The notes under the pieces are model-generated. The model saw only the letters and a list, made by a program, of their open reading frames with translations. It did no database searches and was not told the DNA's origin. Below are positions 1-8,245 of a stretch of DNA of 64,000 nucleotides, one piece after another. Positions within the stretch are counted from its first letter, which is position 1. Each line of letters starts with the position of its first letter. The translations under genes and the position numbers were made by a program. This DNA comes from Tolumonas osonensis (GTDB taxonomy: Bacteria > Pseudomonadota > Gammaproteobacteria > Enterobacterales > Aeromonadaceae): NCBI RefSeq assembly GCF_014202415.1, contig NZ_JACHGR010000006.1, positions 186,001 through 250,000 on the forward strand. Direction: 5' to 3'.

Positions 1-531
1 AACACCGGCGGCGCAAGCTGTTACCGGAGCGCCCAGCGGACCTTTAAAACCGAAATTAATCGAGACATGGCCCGCAGCCATATTCACCAGAAATGAAGGA
101 ATAGTGAACGGCGACAAACGGCGAGGGCCTTTGGTATCGGTCGTACGGACCGCATCGACGATGGCAGGAAAACCGCCGATCCCGGAAGCGATGATGGTCG
201 CAGTACGTTCCTGTTCTTCCGGCGTATTGGCGACCCAGCCCGCTTGCGCTAATGCTTCTTTGGCGGCGGCAATAGCGAACATGATGAAACGATCCATCTT
301 CTTCTGTTCTTTTACCGGGATCACGTCATCAGGATTAAAGCCGGCTTCCGCATCTTCTTCCTGAGACGGAACAACACCGCCCACTTTAGCCGGCAGGTCG
401 GCAGTGACTGATTCGGCCAGCCGGCGTAAACCGGATTGTCCGGCCAGCAAACGTTGCCAGACTGTTTCAGTACCGCAACCCAGCGGAGTTACAGCGCCCA
501 TGCCAGTGACGACAATGCGACGTAATGTCAT
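1..531 (-). CDS. fabF: 3-oxoacyl-ACP synthase II (KAS II), 5' part only
   Basis: This is the N-terminal 177 codons of a thiolase-fold condensing enzyme that elongates fatty acids by condensing acyl-ACP with malonyl-ACP in the cytoplasm. The protein starts MTLRRIVVTGMGAVTPLG, carries the KEQKKMD and GPRRLSPF blocks of FabF enzymes, and reaches the active-site cysteine (VTACAAG, Cys173) just before the window edge, so the rest lies outside. Wording such as ASGIGGFPAI and NMAAGHVSI is typical of FabF rather than FabB. It has its own upstream region and no acpP or fabG visible beside it, so it may be a second KAS II copy. The start is the ATG at 531. Confidence 0.9.
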   Translation of the reverse strand, partial: MTLRRIVVTGMGAVTPLGCGTETVWQRLLAGQSGLRRLAESVTADLPAKVGGVVPSQEEDAEAGFNPDDVIPVKEQKKMDRFIMFAIAAAKEALAQAGWVANTPEEQERTATIIASGIGGFPAIVDAVRTTDTKGPRRLSPFTIPSFLVNMAAGHVSINFGFKGPLGAPVTACAAGV

Positions 532-861
532 GATAATGATTCCTCATGGTAATGCGCGTCAGGGGTAGCTTCATGACTATCACGTTGACGCTGATCACTT
601 TCATTATGCAAGTTAGTGTGAAACATGTTTAATTTGCGTACCTTGTTGCGTTTTTGTTATCGCAATAACCGCTTACCAAAATTATTGTGGTATCTCTTTA
701 TGACACCAGATGCATTTGCTATCGCGGATGGCGATAAATTTTCAGTATGACGGTGGATAGGGCTGTGAGCTCAGCCATCTGGAATAGCAGTCAGTAGATA
801 AGTATGGACTAATTTTTGTTCAGTGATGTTTCATTCGCTGTATTAAGGAGTAAGACCTTTT
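532..861. other. Intergenic region between divergent fabF and AKR genes
   Basis: About 330 bases without a gene. It must hold promoters for both flanking genes. A short inverted repeat, GTTAT-cgca-ATAAC, lies at 656-669. I see no RNA gene or clear operator otherwise. Confidence 0.5.
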
Positions 862-1905
862 ATGTGGCAAGCTTCAGAAAACAGATATAACTCAATGACA
901 TATCAGCGTTGTGGCCTCTCGGGGCTGTTACTGCCGGCAATTTCACTTGGTCTGTGGCACAACTTTGGTGAAGACACGCCGGATCACACCAAGCGGGCGA
1001 TTTGTCGTAAGGCATTTGATCTGGGGATCACGCATTTCGATCTGGCGAATAACTACGGTCCGCCACCGGGGTCTGCCGAAATTGCCTTTGGCAAGATTCT
1101 GAAAACCGATTTTGCCGCTTACCGGGATGAGCTGATCATCTCTTCCAAAGCCGGCTATGACATGTGGCCGGGGCCCTATGGTCAGTGGGGCAGCCGCAAG
1201 TATCTGATTGCCAGCTGTGACCAGAGTCTGAAACGGCTGGGGCTGGATTACGTCGATATTTTCTATTCGCATCGGTTTGATCCGTTGACGCCGCTGGAAG
1301 AAACCATGATGGCGCTGGATCATATTGTTCGTTCCGGCAGAGCGCAGTATGTCGGGATCTCGTCCTATAACTCGCAGCGCACCCGCGAAGCCGTCGCCAT
1401 TCTGAAAGATCTGGGAACGCCGTGTCTGATTCATCAACCCAGTTATTCCATGCTGAACCGCTGGGTGGAGGAGGATGGTCTGCTGGATACTCTGGATGAG
1501 CTGGGTGTCGGTTCGATCGTGTTTTCGCCGCTGGCGCAGGGGATGCTGACCGGGAAATACCTGAACGGTATTCCGGAAGGCAGCCGTGCAACGCAGCACA
1601 AATCGCTGAGAGAAAGCTTCCTGAGCGCGGAAACGCTGAGCCATATCCGCAAACTCAATGACATTGCCGAACGTCGTGGTCAGACACTGGCGCAGATGGC
1701 GTTGGCCTGGGTATTGCGCGGTGGCCGGGTAACATCAGCTTTGATTGGCGCCAGCCGACCGGAGCAGGTGGAGGATTGCGTCGGTGCCTTGGCGAACCGC
1801 GATTTCACCGAAGCAGAGCTGGCCGAAATAGACCTGTATGCGCTGGATGCTAACATCAATCTCTGGGCGGCATCGGCGGAGCGGCAGGGGCCACCCCGGA
1901 AGTAG
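862..1905 (+). CDS. gpr: Aldo/keto reductase, YghZ / L-glyceraldehyde 3-phosphate reductase type
   Basis: A 347-residue NADPH-dependent aldo/keto reductase closely resembling E. coli YghZ, which reduces L-glyceraldehyde 3-phosphate and methylglyoxal. Diagnostic stretches are SLGLWHNFG near the N-terminus, the catalytic FDLANNYGPPPGSAE block (Asp and Tyr of the tetrad), ISSKAGYDMWPGPYG with the catalytic Lys, and DYVDIFYSHR. The C-terminus has the cofactor-binding SALIGASRPEQ segment. The start at 862 has AAGGAG about ten bases upstream and matches the YghZ N-terminus; an internal Met at 898 is less likely. It is monocistronic and ends at a terminator. Detoxification of reactive aldehydes is the likely role. 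Confidence 0.9.
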   Translation: MWQASENRYNSMTYQRCGLSGLLLPAISLGLWHNFGEDTPDHTKRAICRKAFDLGITHFDLANNYGPPPGSAEIAFGKILKTDFAAYRDELIISSKAGYDMWPGPYGQWGSRKYLIASCDQSLKRLGLDYVDIFYSHRFDPLTPLEETMMALDHIVRSGRAQYVGISSYNSQRTREAVAILKDLGTPCLIHQPSYSMLNRWVEEDGLLDTLDELGVGSIVFSPLAQGMLTGKYLNGIPEGSRATQHKSLRESFLSAETLSHIRKLNDIAERRGQTLAQMALAWVLRGGRVTSALIGASRPEQVEDCVGALANRDFTEAELAEIDLYALDANINLWAASAERQGPPRK

Positions 1906-1920
1906 TTATCAGGAAAAACG

Positions 1921-1953
1921 AAGCCGGAAGTTTATTCCGGCTTTTTTGTTTTT
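1921..1953. terminator. Rho-independent terminator between convergent genes
   Basis: Perfect stem AAGCCGGAA / TTCCGGCTT with a 4-base loop, followed by a T-rich run on the + strand. It closes the aldo/keto reductase gene; the opposite-strand gene ends shortly after. Confidence 0.85.
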
Positions 1954-1965
1954 ATCTGCCCGCAG

Positions 1966-3642
1966 TTAATTCTTACCGCTGCGCCAGATGGAAATCAGCA
2001 CCCAGATTCCGCCACTGGCCGCTGCGATAAAGCCCAGTAGCCCTAGGGTGGACACTCCGCCGTCTGGATCGCTTCCAATGTCGGAGACAATGGCCGAGCC
2101 GATAATCAGGGCTGCCGTGATAATGCTGAGGGCAAGACGGCTGATGGCCCGATCAACTTTTTCACCAAATTGTTTGAGCGGGAGCACTTCCACCTGGATC
2201 TGCAATTTGCCCCGCCGGGCTGAACGCAACAGGCGGCTTAGATCTTTCGGCAGACTGGCGATCAGGGCCAGGGCATCGCTGAGTCCGCGCCAGCCCCGTC
2301 TGGCCAAGGCTTCGGGAGTGGAATGGGCGGCAAGTATCTGATCAAGGATGGGGGCTGCCGCACTGGTCATGTCAAAGGCAGGGTTCAGTTGCCGGCCGAC
2401 ACCCTCCAGTGTGATAAAGGCCTTGATCAACATGGCCAGATCAGCCGGGAGCATAAGCGCGTGATCACGCATGATGGTAACCAGTTCCGAGAGCATGCGT
2501 CCCAGATCCAGCTTCCGCAGTTGTACCCCGTGATATTGATCGACGAACGCATCAATTTCTGCCTGCAGTGTTTCGGCATCGGCATCCGTATTTTCGCTCC
2601 AGTCGAGCAGAATATCGGTCACCACGGCGGCATTCTGGTTCACCAGAGCGTGCAGCAGGATGGCCAGCTGATAGCGGCGATCCTCGGAGATTCGTCCCAC
2701 CATGCCGAAATCAATAAAGGCCAGCCGGTTGTCGGTCAGGTAGTAGATGTTTCCCTGATGCAGATCGGCATGGTAAAAACCGTCTTCCAGAATCATTTTC
2801 AGGATGGCATCGGTACCGCGTTGCGCCAGCAAAACCCGATCCAGCCCGGCGGCATCGAGTGCGGCTAGATCGCGGCCGGGAATACCGTCAATATAATCCT
2901 GGACATTGAGCCGCTCGCAGGTCCACTCCCAATAGATCCGGGGAATGACAATTTCAGGATGGTCCTCAAAGCTGGTGGCGATGCGCTCGGCGCTGCGTCC
3001 CTCGGCAGAAAAATCCAGCTCGCGGCGTAGTGACAGCGTGAATTGGCGTACCACCTCCCGGGGATGATAACGGCGCAGATCGGGCACTTCCGATTCCACG
3101 ATCTCGGCGAGTCGCTTGATAAGGCGCAAATCGGCTTCCACGAGCGGGCGGATCTCCGGGCGCCGTATTTTGAGAATGACCGGTGTGCCGTCGGTCAGCC
3201 AGGCCCGGTGAACCTGCGCCAGTGACGCGGCGGCCAGTGCGTCGGTTTCCAGCCGGGGAAAAATATTCTCCGGCGGTTCGCCCAGATCTTCGGTCAGCTG
3301 AGCGTGGAGCTCGGAGAAGGGTACGGCGACCGCGGCATCCTGCAGTTTGCTGAACTCGGCGATCCATTCCGGCGGAAACAGGTCGACACGGGTAGACAGG
3401 ATCTGTCCCAGTTTCACGAAGGTGGGGCCGAGTTCTTCGAGGGCCTGCCGGACACGGGCAGGGGATTCCAGATGGGCAAGATCGTCGGGCACATGCCAGT
3501 GCAGGGCCCGGCCGGCCCGCTCCAGCACACCGGCGAGTCCGGTCCGGCGTACCAGATCGCCGAAACCGAACCGGATCAGGACGGACGCGATATCATGTAA
3601 CCGTCCGAGATCGCGGACTGCGCTGATCGCCTGCCACAGCAT
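1966..3642 (-). CDS. ABC1/AarF/UbiB-family atypical protein kinase, membrane anchored
   Basis: A 558-residue member of the UbiB/ADCK kinase-like family. Visible signatures are the family-specific KxGQ loop (FVKLGQILSTR, about residue 75), the alanine-rich nucleotide loop (AAASLAQVH), the VILKIRRP lysine, the HADLHQGN catalytic-like loop and the FIDFG metal loop. Two hydrophobic segments near the C-terminus (SIITAALIIG; LGLLGFIAAASGGIWVLI) would anchor it in the inner membrane. Canonical UbiB supports ubiquinone synthesis, but there is no ubiE/ubiJ context here, so this is probably a paralogue of unknown substrate. It overlaps the upstream coiled-coil gene by one base (TAATG), which implies translational coupling. 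Confidence 0.85.
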   Translation of the reverse strand: MLWQAISAVRDLGRLHDIASVLIRFGFGDLVRRTGLAGVLERAGRALHWHVPDDLAHLESPARVRQALEELGPTFVKLGQILSTRVDLFPPEWIAEFSKLQDAAVAVPFSELHAQLTEDLGEPPENIFPRLETDALAAASLAQVHRAWLTDGTPVILKIRRPEIRPLVEADLRLIKRLAEIVESEVPDLRRYHPREVVRQFTLSLRRELDFSAEGRSAERIATSFEDHPEIVIPRIYWEWTCERLNVQDYIDGIPGRDLAALDAAGLDRVLLAQRGTDAILKMILEDGFYHADLHQGNIYYLTDNRLAFIDFGMVGRISEDRRYQLAILLHALVNQNAAVVTDILLDWSENTDADAETLQAEIDAFVDQYHGVQLRKLDLGRMLSELVTIMRDHALMLPADLAMLIKAFITLEGVGRQLNPAFDMTSAAAPILDQILAAHSTPEALARRGWRGLSDALALIASLPKDLSRLLRSARRGKLQIQVEVLPLKQFGEKVDRAISRLALSIITAALIIGSAIVSDIGSDPDGGVSTLGLLGFIAAASGGIWVLISIWRSGKN

Positions 3643-4547
3643 TACTTGCCTCTGCCAGAGGAACGCGGAGCGGGTTTCTTGTCAGGTTTTGCCTGCAACT
3701 GAGCCGCGACACCTTTTAGTACCCCGGACACAATACCGGCGAACAGGGCGCCTTCTTTCCGCAGTGTTTGCGCGCCGGCCGACATCTGCTCCCGGGAGGT
3801 ATCGACAAGAACATGCGCCAGCCGGGATACCGCCGATTCGACCTTCTGCCCGACGGCGGTACCGCTGTTTTGGGCGTGTTGTACCAGATCATGCAGCGTG
3901 GCCTGTGCGGTGCCGGTGGCGTTCCGGGCGGCGGTACTGATGGTTTCAATAAACAGGGATTCGAGCGTTGCGAGATCATCAATCGTTTTCTTCAGGCCTT
4001 GCCGAGAAAATTCACTGCTCCGGTTTGCCGCTTCCTGCAGTGCCAGCTGAGTGGCTTCGGCCGCTGCAGCCAGGGCATCATCCAGCCCCTGCATGGCGTC
4101 TTTCAGCAGTTTGGCCTCATGTTCACCACGGCCGGAAGCACCTTGCTGTGCGCCTTTTATCACAGTGTTGATGATCTGTTTGAGAGCTTCAGGCTCCAAC
4201 TTGGCGCCGGCGAAGGCATTCAGTGTGATGGCCCGGACCCGGTCGGAAATAGAGGCAGTATCATTTTCCAGCACGGACTGAATCAGGTGTTCGACCTCCT
4301 TCGCGGTGGCTGCGATTTTCTGTGCAGTTTCCTGTTGCTGCAGGGCCTGGTCGACTTCAGCCTCGGCCTCCAGCCAGTCTTCTTCAGTATTACCATCGGT
4401 AAAACCGCGTTTCTCGGCCCGGAAATAGGCTGCTTCGGCGATCATCCGGCAACGTTCTTCTTCTGTCACCGACGGTGCGGGTTCGACGATCGGTTCTGGT
4501 ATGCTGCGCTTCACCGGCTTTGCCGGACTGGATTTAGGTTTACGCAT
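3642..4547 (-). CDS. Alanine-rich coiled-coil protein with DUF2934-like N-terminus
   Basis: A 301-residue protein without signal peptide. After a Lys/Pro-rich tail, residues about 30-70 (RMIAEAAYFRAEKRGF...DWLEAEAEVDQ) resemble the DUF2934 motif. The remainder is Ala/Gln/Glu-rich amphipathic helix reminiscent of phasins or DUF6781 proteins, ending in a basic tail (KPDKKPAPRSSGRGK). The function is unknown. The ATG at 4547 is preferred over an in-frame GTG at 4553 because AGGAGA lies seven bases upstream of the ATG. It is the first gene of a two-gene operon with the ABC1 kinase, suggesting a partner or substrate relationship (inference). Confidence 0.7.
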   Translation of the reverse strand: MRKPKSSPAKPVKRSIPEPIVEPAPSVTEEERCRMIAEAAYFRAEKRGFTDGNTEEDWLEAEAEVDQALQQQETAQKIAATAKEVEHLIQSVLENDTASISDRVRAITLNAFAGAKLEPEALKQIINTVIKGAQQGASGRGEHEAKLLKDAMQGLDDALAAAAEATQLALQEAANRSSEFSRQGLKKTIDDLATLESLFIETISTAARNATGTAQATLHDLVQHAQNSGTAVGQKVESAVSRLAHVLVDTSREQMSAGAQTLRKEGALFAGIVSGVLKGVAAQLQAKPDKKPAPRSSGRGK

Positions 4548-4654
4548 GATCACATCTCCTGAATATCTATCAGTCGCAACTCAATGAATGTCTAATAAAA
4601 AGTCTAGATGTTGCAAACCTCTACATCAAACTTCAGCCGAATATTGTCTGCAGG

Positions 4655-7600
4655 TTATCGCCTTGCATCCGGATGGAAGGCTTCCGCTGAATAGAGCGCC
4701 ATGCCTTCATACGTCGTCCATTTTTGATCCACCACTTTTTGTGCGATCTCCATCAGCCGTTGTGCTTCCTCAGGATGCAGTTGCAGCAGTGTCTGGTAGC
4801 GGCTTTCATATTTGCGATACTCATAGAGCGGTATCGTCGGCCGCAGGCTATCCAGCGTGAAGGGGTTCCGGCCCTGTTCCCGCAATATGGGGTTATAGCG
4901 GATTAATGGCCAATGGCCGGAAGCGATCGCACGTTTTTGCTGAATCAAGCCGGTTCGCATATCGATACCGTGGGCAATGCAGTGGCTGTACGCAATGATG
5001 AGTGATGGCCCCGGATAGGCTTCCGCTTCCCGCATCGCCTGAAGAGCCTGTTGCGGATTGGCGCCAAAGGCTATCCGGGCGACATACACATTCCCGTAGG
5101 CGATCGCCTGTAATGCCATATCCTTTTTCGCCATGGTTTTGCCGCCTGCCGCAAATTTGGCGACGGCACCCAGCGGCGTCGATTTCGACATCTGGCCGCC
5201 GGTATTGGAATAGACCTCGGTATCCATCACCAGGATATTGATGTCTTTGCCGGAAGCGATCACATGGTCTAAGCCTGAGGAGCCAATATCATAGGCCCAG
5301 CCATCGCCGCCAATGATCCAGACTGAACGTCTGATCAGATGATCGAGCAGACTTTGCAGATTAAGTACGGCTTCCGAATGGTCATTGGCTAATAGCTCAC
5401 GGACCCGCAGTAAACGTTCACGTTGCTGCTGGATCTGCGATTCGACCTGTTGCGGGGCGTTGATGATCTGTTCTATCAGTTCAGTGCCAAGTTGCTGCGT
5501 CATGGTTCTCAGTGCGGTTGATGCCTGAGTCCGGTGATGATCGGCGGTCAGACGAAAACCCAGACCAAACTCGGCGTTATCTTCGAACAGTGAATTTGAC
5601 CAGGCCGGGCCTTTGCCTTCGCTGTTTTTTGCCCACGGTGTAGTGGGCAGATTCCCGCCATAGATGGATGAGCAGCCTGTGGCGTTGGCTACCATCATCC
5701 GGTCACCAAATAACTGTGTGAGCGCTTTCAGATAGGGCGTTTCGCCGCAACCGGCGCAGGCACCGGAAAACTCGAAAAGCGGTTCTAAAAACTGCACTCC
5801 GCGTATGGTTGAAAAATCAATGGCCGCGCGTTTTGGCCAGGGTAATGAATTGAACCAGCCAAGGGCGCGTTTTTCCCGTTCCAGAATTGGCAGTTTGTCG
5901 GCCATGTTAATGGCACGGTGGTTGGCATCGTCAGCCCGGACCGGACAGGCTTCAACACAGAGACCACAGCCGGTGCAATCTTCCGGATAAACCTGCAGGG
6001 TATACAGCGTATCCGGGAATCCACGGGCGCTGATAGGAGCCCATTTTGCACCTTCCGGGGCATTTTCCACCAAATCCTTATGATAAAACTTGGCTCGGAT
6101 GGCTGCGTGTGGGCAGACGAAAGAGCAGTTGCCGCACTGAATGCACAGATCTTCACGCCAATCCGGAATTTCCAGCGCGATATTGCGTTTTTCCCACTGG
6201 CTGGTTGCTGTCGGATAAGTGCCGTCGGCCGGTAACAGTGAAACTGGTATCCGGTCACCGCGTTCCTGCAGCATCTCTGCGGTGACTTCGTGGACAAAGG
6301 ACGACGTGTTATCGGGTATTTTCCATGCCGCGGCAGCGATACCGGTGAATTGCTCAGAAATGGGTATCTGATACAGGTGTGCCAGGGTGACATCGACCGC
6401 TTCAAAGTTTTTCTCAATGACGGACCGTCCTTTTTTGCGGTACGTCTTTTCGATGCTTTTCTTAATCAGTTTTATGGCCTGTTCTTTTGGCATCACATTA
6501 GACAGTGCAAAAAAACAGGTCTGCATGATGGTATTAATGCGCGTACCCATGCCGGTGCTGCGTGCAACCTCCGCGGCATTAATCACATAGAACTTTATTT
6601 GCTTCTGCCATATCTGTTTTTGCACATGCTTTGGCAGACGAGCCCAGGTTTCATCCGCAGGGTAGGGACTGTTGAGAAGAAACGTGGCACCGGGTTCGGC
6701 ATAACGTAATAAATCCAGCGACTCGACGAAATTGAACTGATGGCAGCCGATGAAATTTGCGGATGTGATGAGATAAGGCGCGTCTATCGGTTCCGGGCCA
6801 AAGCGCAAATGGGAAACGGTTCTTGAGCCTGATTTTTTCGAGTCATAGACAAAGTAACCTTGGGCAAAATATCCGGGCAATTCACCGATAATCTTTATGC
6901 TGTTTTTGTTTGCTCCGACCGTACCATCGGCTCCCAGTCCAAAGAACAGGGCGCGTACCTGATTTGCTGGTTCTGTCTGCCACGATTCATTCCAGGGTAA
7001 ACTCAGATGTGTGACGTCGTCGGTAATCCCTATCGTAAAGAAGTCATTGGCGGTGACTTTTTGCTGCTCTTCAAAAACCGCTTTGACCATCGCTGGTGTG
7101 AATTCTTTTGACGAAAGCCCGTAGCGGCCTCCGCTGATTTTTGGCAGTTGTCCGAATTGTTTATGCTGCACCGCGGAGACGAACGCGGCGACCGTATCCT
7201 GATACAGCGGTTCGCCGTTTGAGCCGGGTTCCTTGGTTCTGTCCAGCACAGTGACAAATTTTGTTGTTTCCGGAAAGGCGTTAATGAAGTGTTTGACGGG
7301 GAAAGGGCGATATAAGTGCACCGTCACGACACCGAATTTGCTGCCACTGGCATTCAGCACGTCAACGGTTTGTTTTACTGTTGATGCGCCGGATCCCATG
7401 ATGACGATGACGTGTTCCGCATCCTCCGCGCCATGATATTCAACCAGGTGATATTGCCGTCCGGTCAGTTCAGCGAAACGTTTCATTGTTTGTTCAGCAA
7501 TGTCAGAGACATGGTCGTAAAACGCATTAACGGTTTCTCTGCTCTGGAAATAGGTATCAGGATTCTGTGCCGTGCCTCTCATGAACGGTTGATCCGGATT

Positions 7601-8245
7601 CAGCGCCCGGGCCCGATGCTCTCTGACCTGCTGATCACAGATCATCTGTTTTATCTGATCATCAGACAGCCGGGCGATTTTGTTTATTTCGTGCGACGTA
7701 CGGAAACCATCAAAAAAATGCAGGAACGGGATCCGGGTACTCAGTGTGACCGAGTGCGCAATCATCGCCATATCCTGCGCCTGCTGGACTGTGGCGGATG
7801 AAAGCAGGGCAAACCCTGTCGCTCTGGTCGCCATGACATCCTGATGATCACCAAAGATGGAAAGTCCCTGCGCCGCGAGTGAGCGCGCGGCCACATGAAA
7901 GACGGTCGATGTCAGTTCACCGGCAATTTTGTACATATTAGGGATCATCAGCATGAGACCCTGTGACGCTGTAAAGGTGGTACTCAGCGCGCCGGCCTGT
8001 AATGCGCCGTGGACAGCACCAGCAGCGCCGCCTTCATGTTGCATCTCGATGATTGTGGGAACATTTCCCCAGATATTAGGTATCAGTTGTGTTGACCATT
8101 CGTCCGCCAATTCCGCCATGGTCGAGGAGGGGGTGATCGGATAAATCGCACAGATTTCACTGACTTTATACGCCACCCAGGCTGCCGCCTCATTGCCGTC
8201 AATCATCACCATGTCAGAAACGGGTATTTCATGATGCTTGTTCAT
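4655..8245 (-). CDS. nifJ: Pyruvate:ferredoxin (flavodoxin) oxidoreductase
   Basis: A 1196-residue single-chain PFOR that oxidatively decarboxylates pyruvate with CoA to acetyl-CoA and CO2, passing two low-potential electrons to ferredoxin or flavodoxin. The N-terminus (AIYPITPSSTMAE) is the classic PFOR domain I. The middle has two 4Fe-4S ferredoxin motifs (CIQCGNCSFVCP and CTGCGLCVEACP), then GACAGCGETPYL with cysteines for the proximal cluster, and the TPP-binding WIIGGDGWAYDIG. Length is normal for NifJ. The ATG at 8245 is chosen because AGGAGGT sits seven bases upstream; a longer reading frame lacks this. The start overlaps the stop of the upstream flavoprotein gene (ATGA), so the two are coupled. 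It is oxygen-sensitive by family, pointing to fermentative metabolism. Confidence 0.95.
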   Translation of the reverse strand: MNKHHEIPVSDMVMIDGNEAAAWVAYKVSEICAIYPITPSSTMAELADEWSTQLIPNIWGNVPTIIEMQHEGGAAGAVHGALQAGALSTTFTASQGLMLMIPNMYKIAGELTSTVFHVAARSLAAQGLSIFGDHQDVMATRATGFALLSSATVQQAQDMAMIAHSVTLSTRIPFLHFFDGFRTSHEINKIARLSDDQIKQMICDQQVREHRARALNPDQPFMRGTAQNPDTYFQSRETVNAFYDHVSDIAEQTMKRFAELTGRQYHLVEYHGAEDAEHVIVIMGSGASTVKQTVDVLNASGSKFGVVTVHLYRPFPVKHFINAFPETTKFVTVLDRTKEPGSNGEPLYQDTVAAFVSAVQHKQFGQLPKISGGRYGLSSKEFTPAMVKAVFEEQQKVTANDFFTIGITDDVTHLSLPWNESWQTEPANQVRALFFGLGADGTVGANKNSIKIIGELPGYFAQGYFVYDSKKSGSRTVSHLRFGPEPIDAPYLITSANFIGCHQFNFVESLDLLRYAEPGATFLLNSPYPADETWARLPKHVQKQIWQKQIKFYVINAAEVARSTGMGTRINTIMQTCFFALSNVMPKEQAIKLIKKSIEKTYRKKGRSVIEKNFEAVDVTLAHLYQIPISEQFTGIAAAAWKIPDNTSSFVHEVTAEMLQERGDRIPVSLLPADGTYPTATSQWEKRNIALEIPDWREDLCIQCGNCSFVCPHAAIRAKFYHKDLVENAPEGAKWAPISARGFPDTLYTLQVYPEDCTGCGLCVEACPVRADDANHRAINMADKLPILEREKRALGWFNSLPWPKRAAIDFSTIRGVQFLEPLFEFSGACAGCGETPYLKALTQLFGDRMMVANATGCSSIYGGNLPTTPWAKNSEGKGPAWSNSLFEDNAEFGLGFRLTADHHRTQASTALRTMTQQLGTELIEQIINAPQQVESQIQQQRERLLRVRELLANDHSEAVLNLQSLLDHLIRRSVWIIGGDGWAYDIGSSGLDHVIASGKDINILVMDTEVYSNTGGQMSKSTPLGAVAKFAAGGKTMAKKDMALQAIAYGNVYVARIAFGANPQQALQAMREAEAYPGPSLIIAYSHCIAHGIDMRTGLIQQKRAIASGHWPLIRYNPILREQGRNPFTLDSLRPTIPLYEYRKYESRYQTLLQLHPEEAQRLMEIAQKVVDQKWTTYEGMALYSAEAFHPDARR

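Noticed and set aside
943-1644. Long open frame on the minus strand inside the YghZ-type gene
   Set aside because: It is antisense to a clearly conserved enzyme, has no ribosome binding site and no family resemblance.
3768-4562. 264-codon + strand frame opposite the coiled-coil gene
   Set aside because: It is a shadow of an Ala/Gln-rich gene; composition explains the absence of stops.
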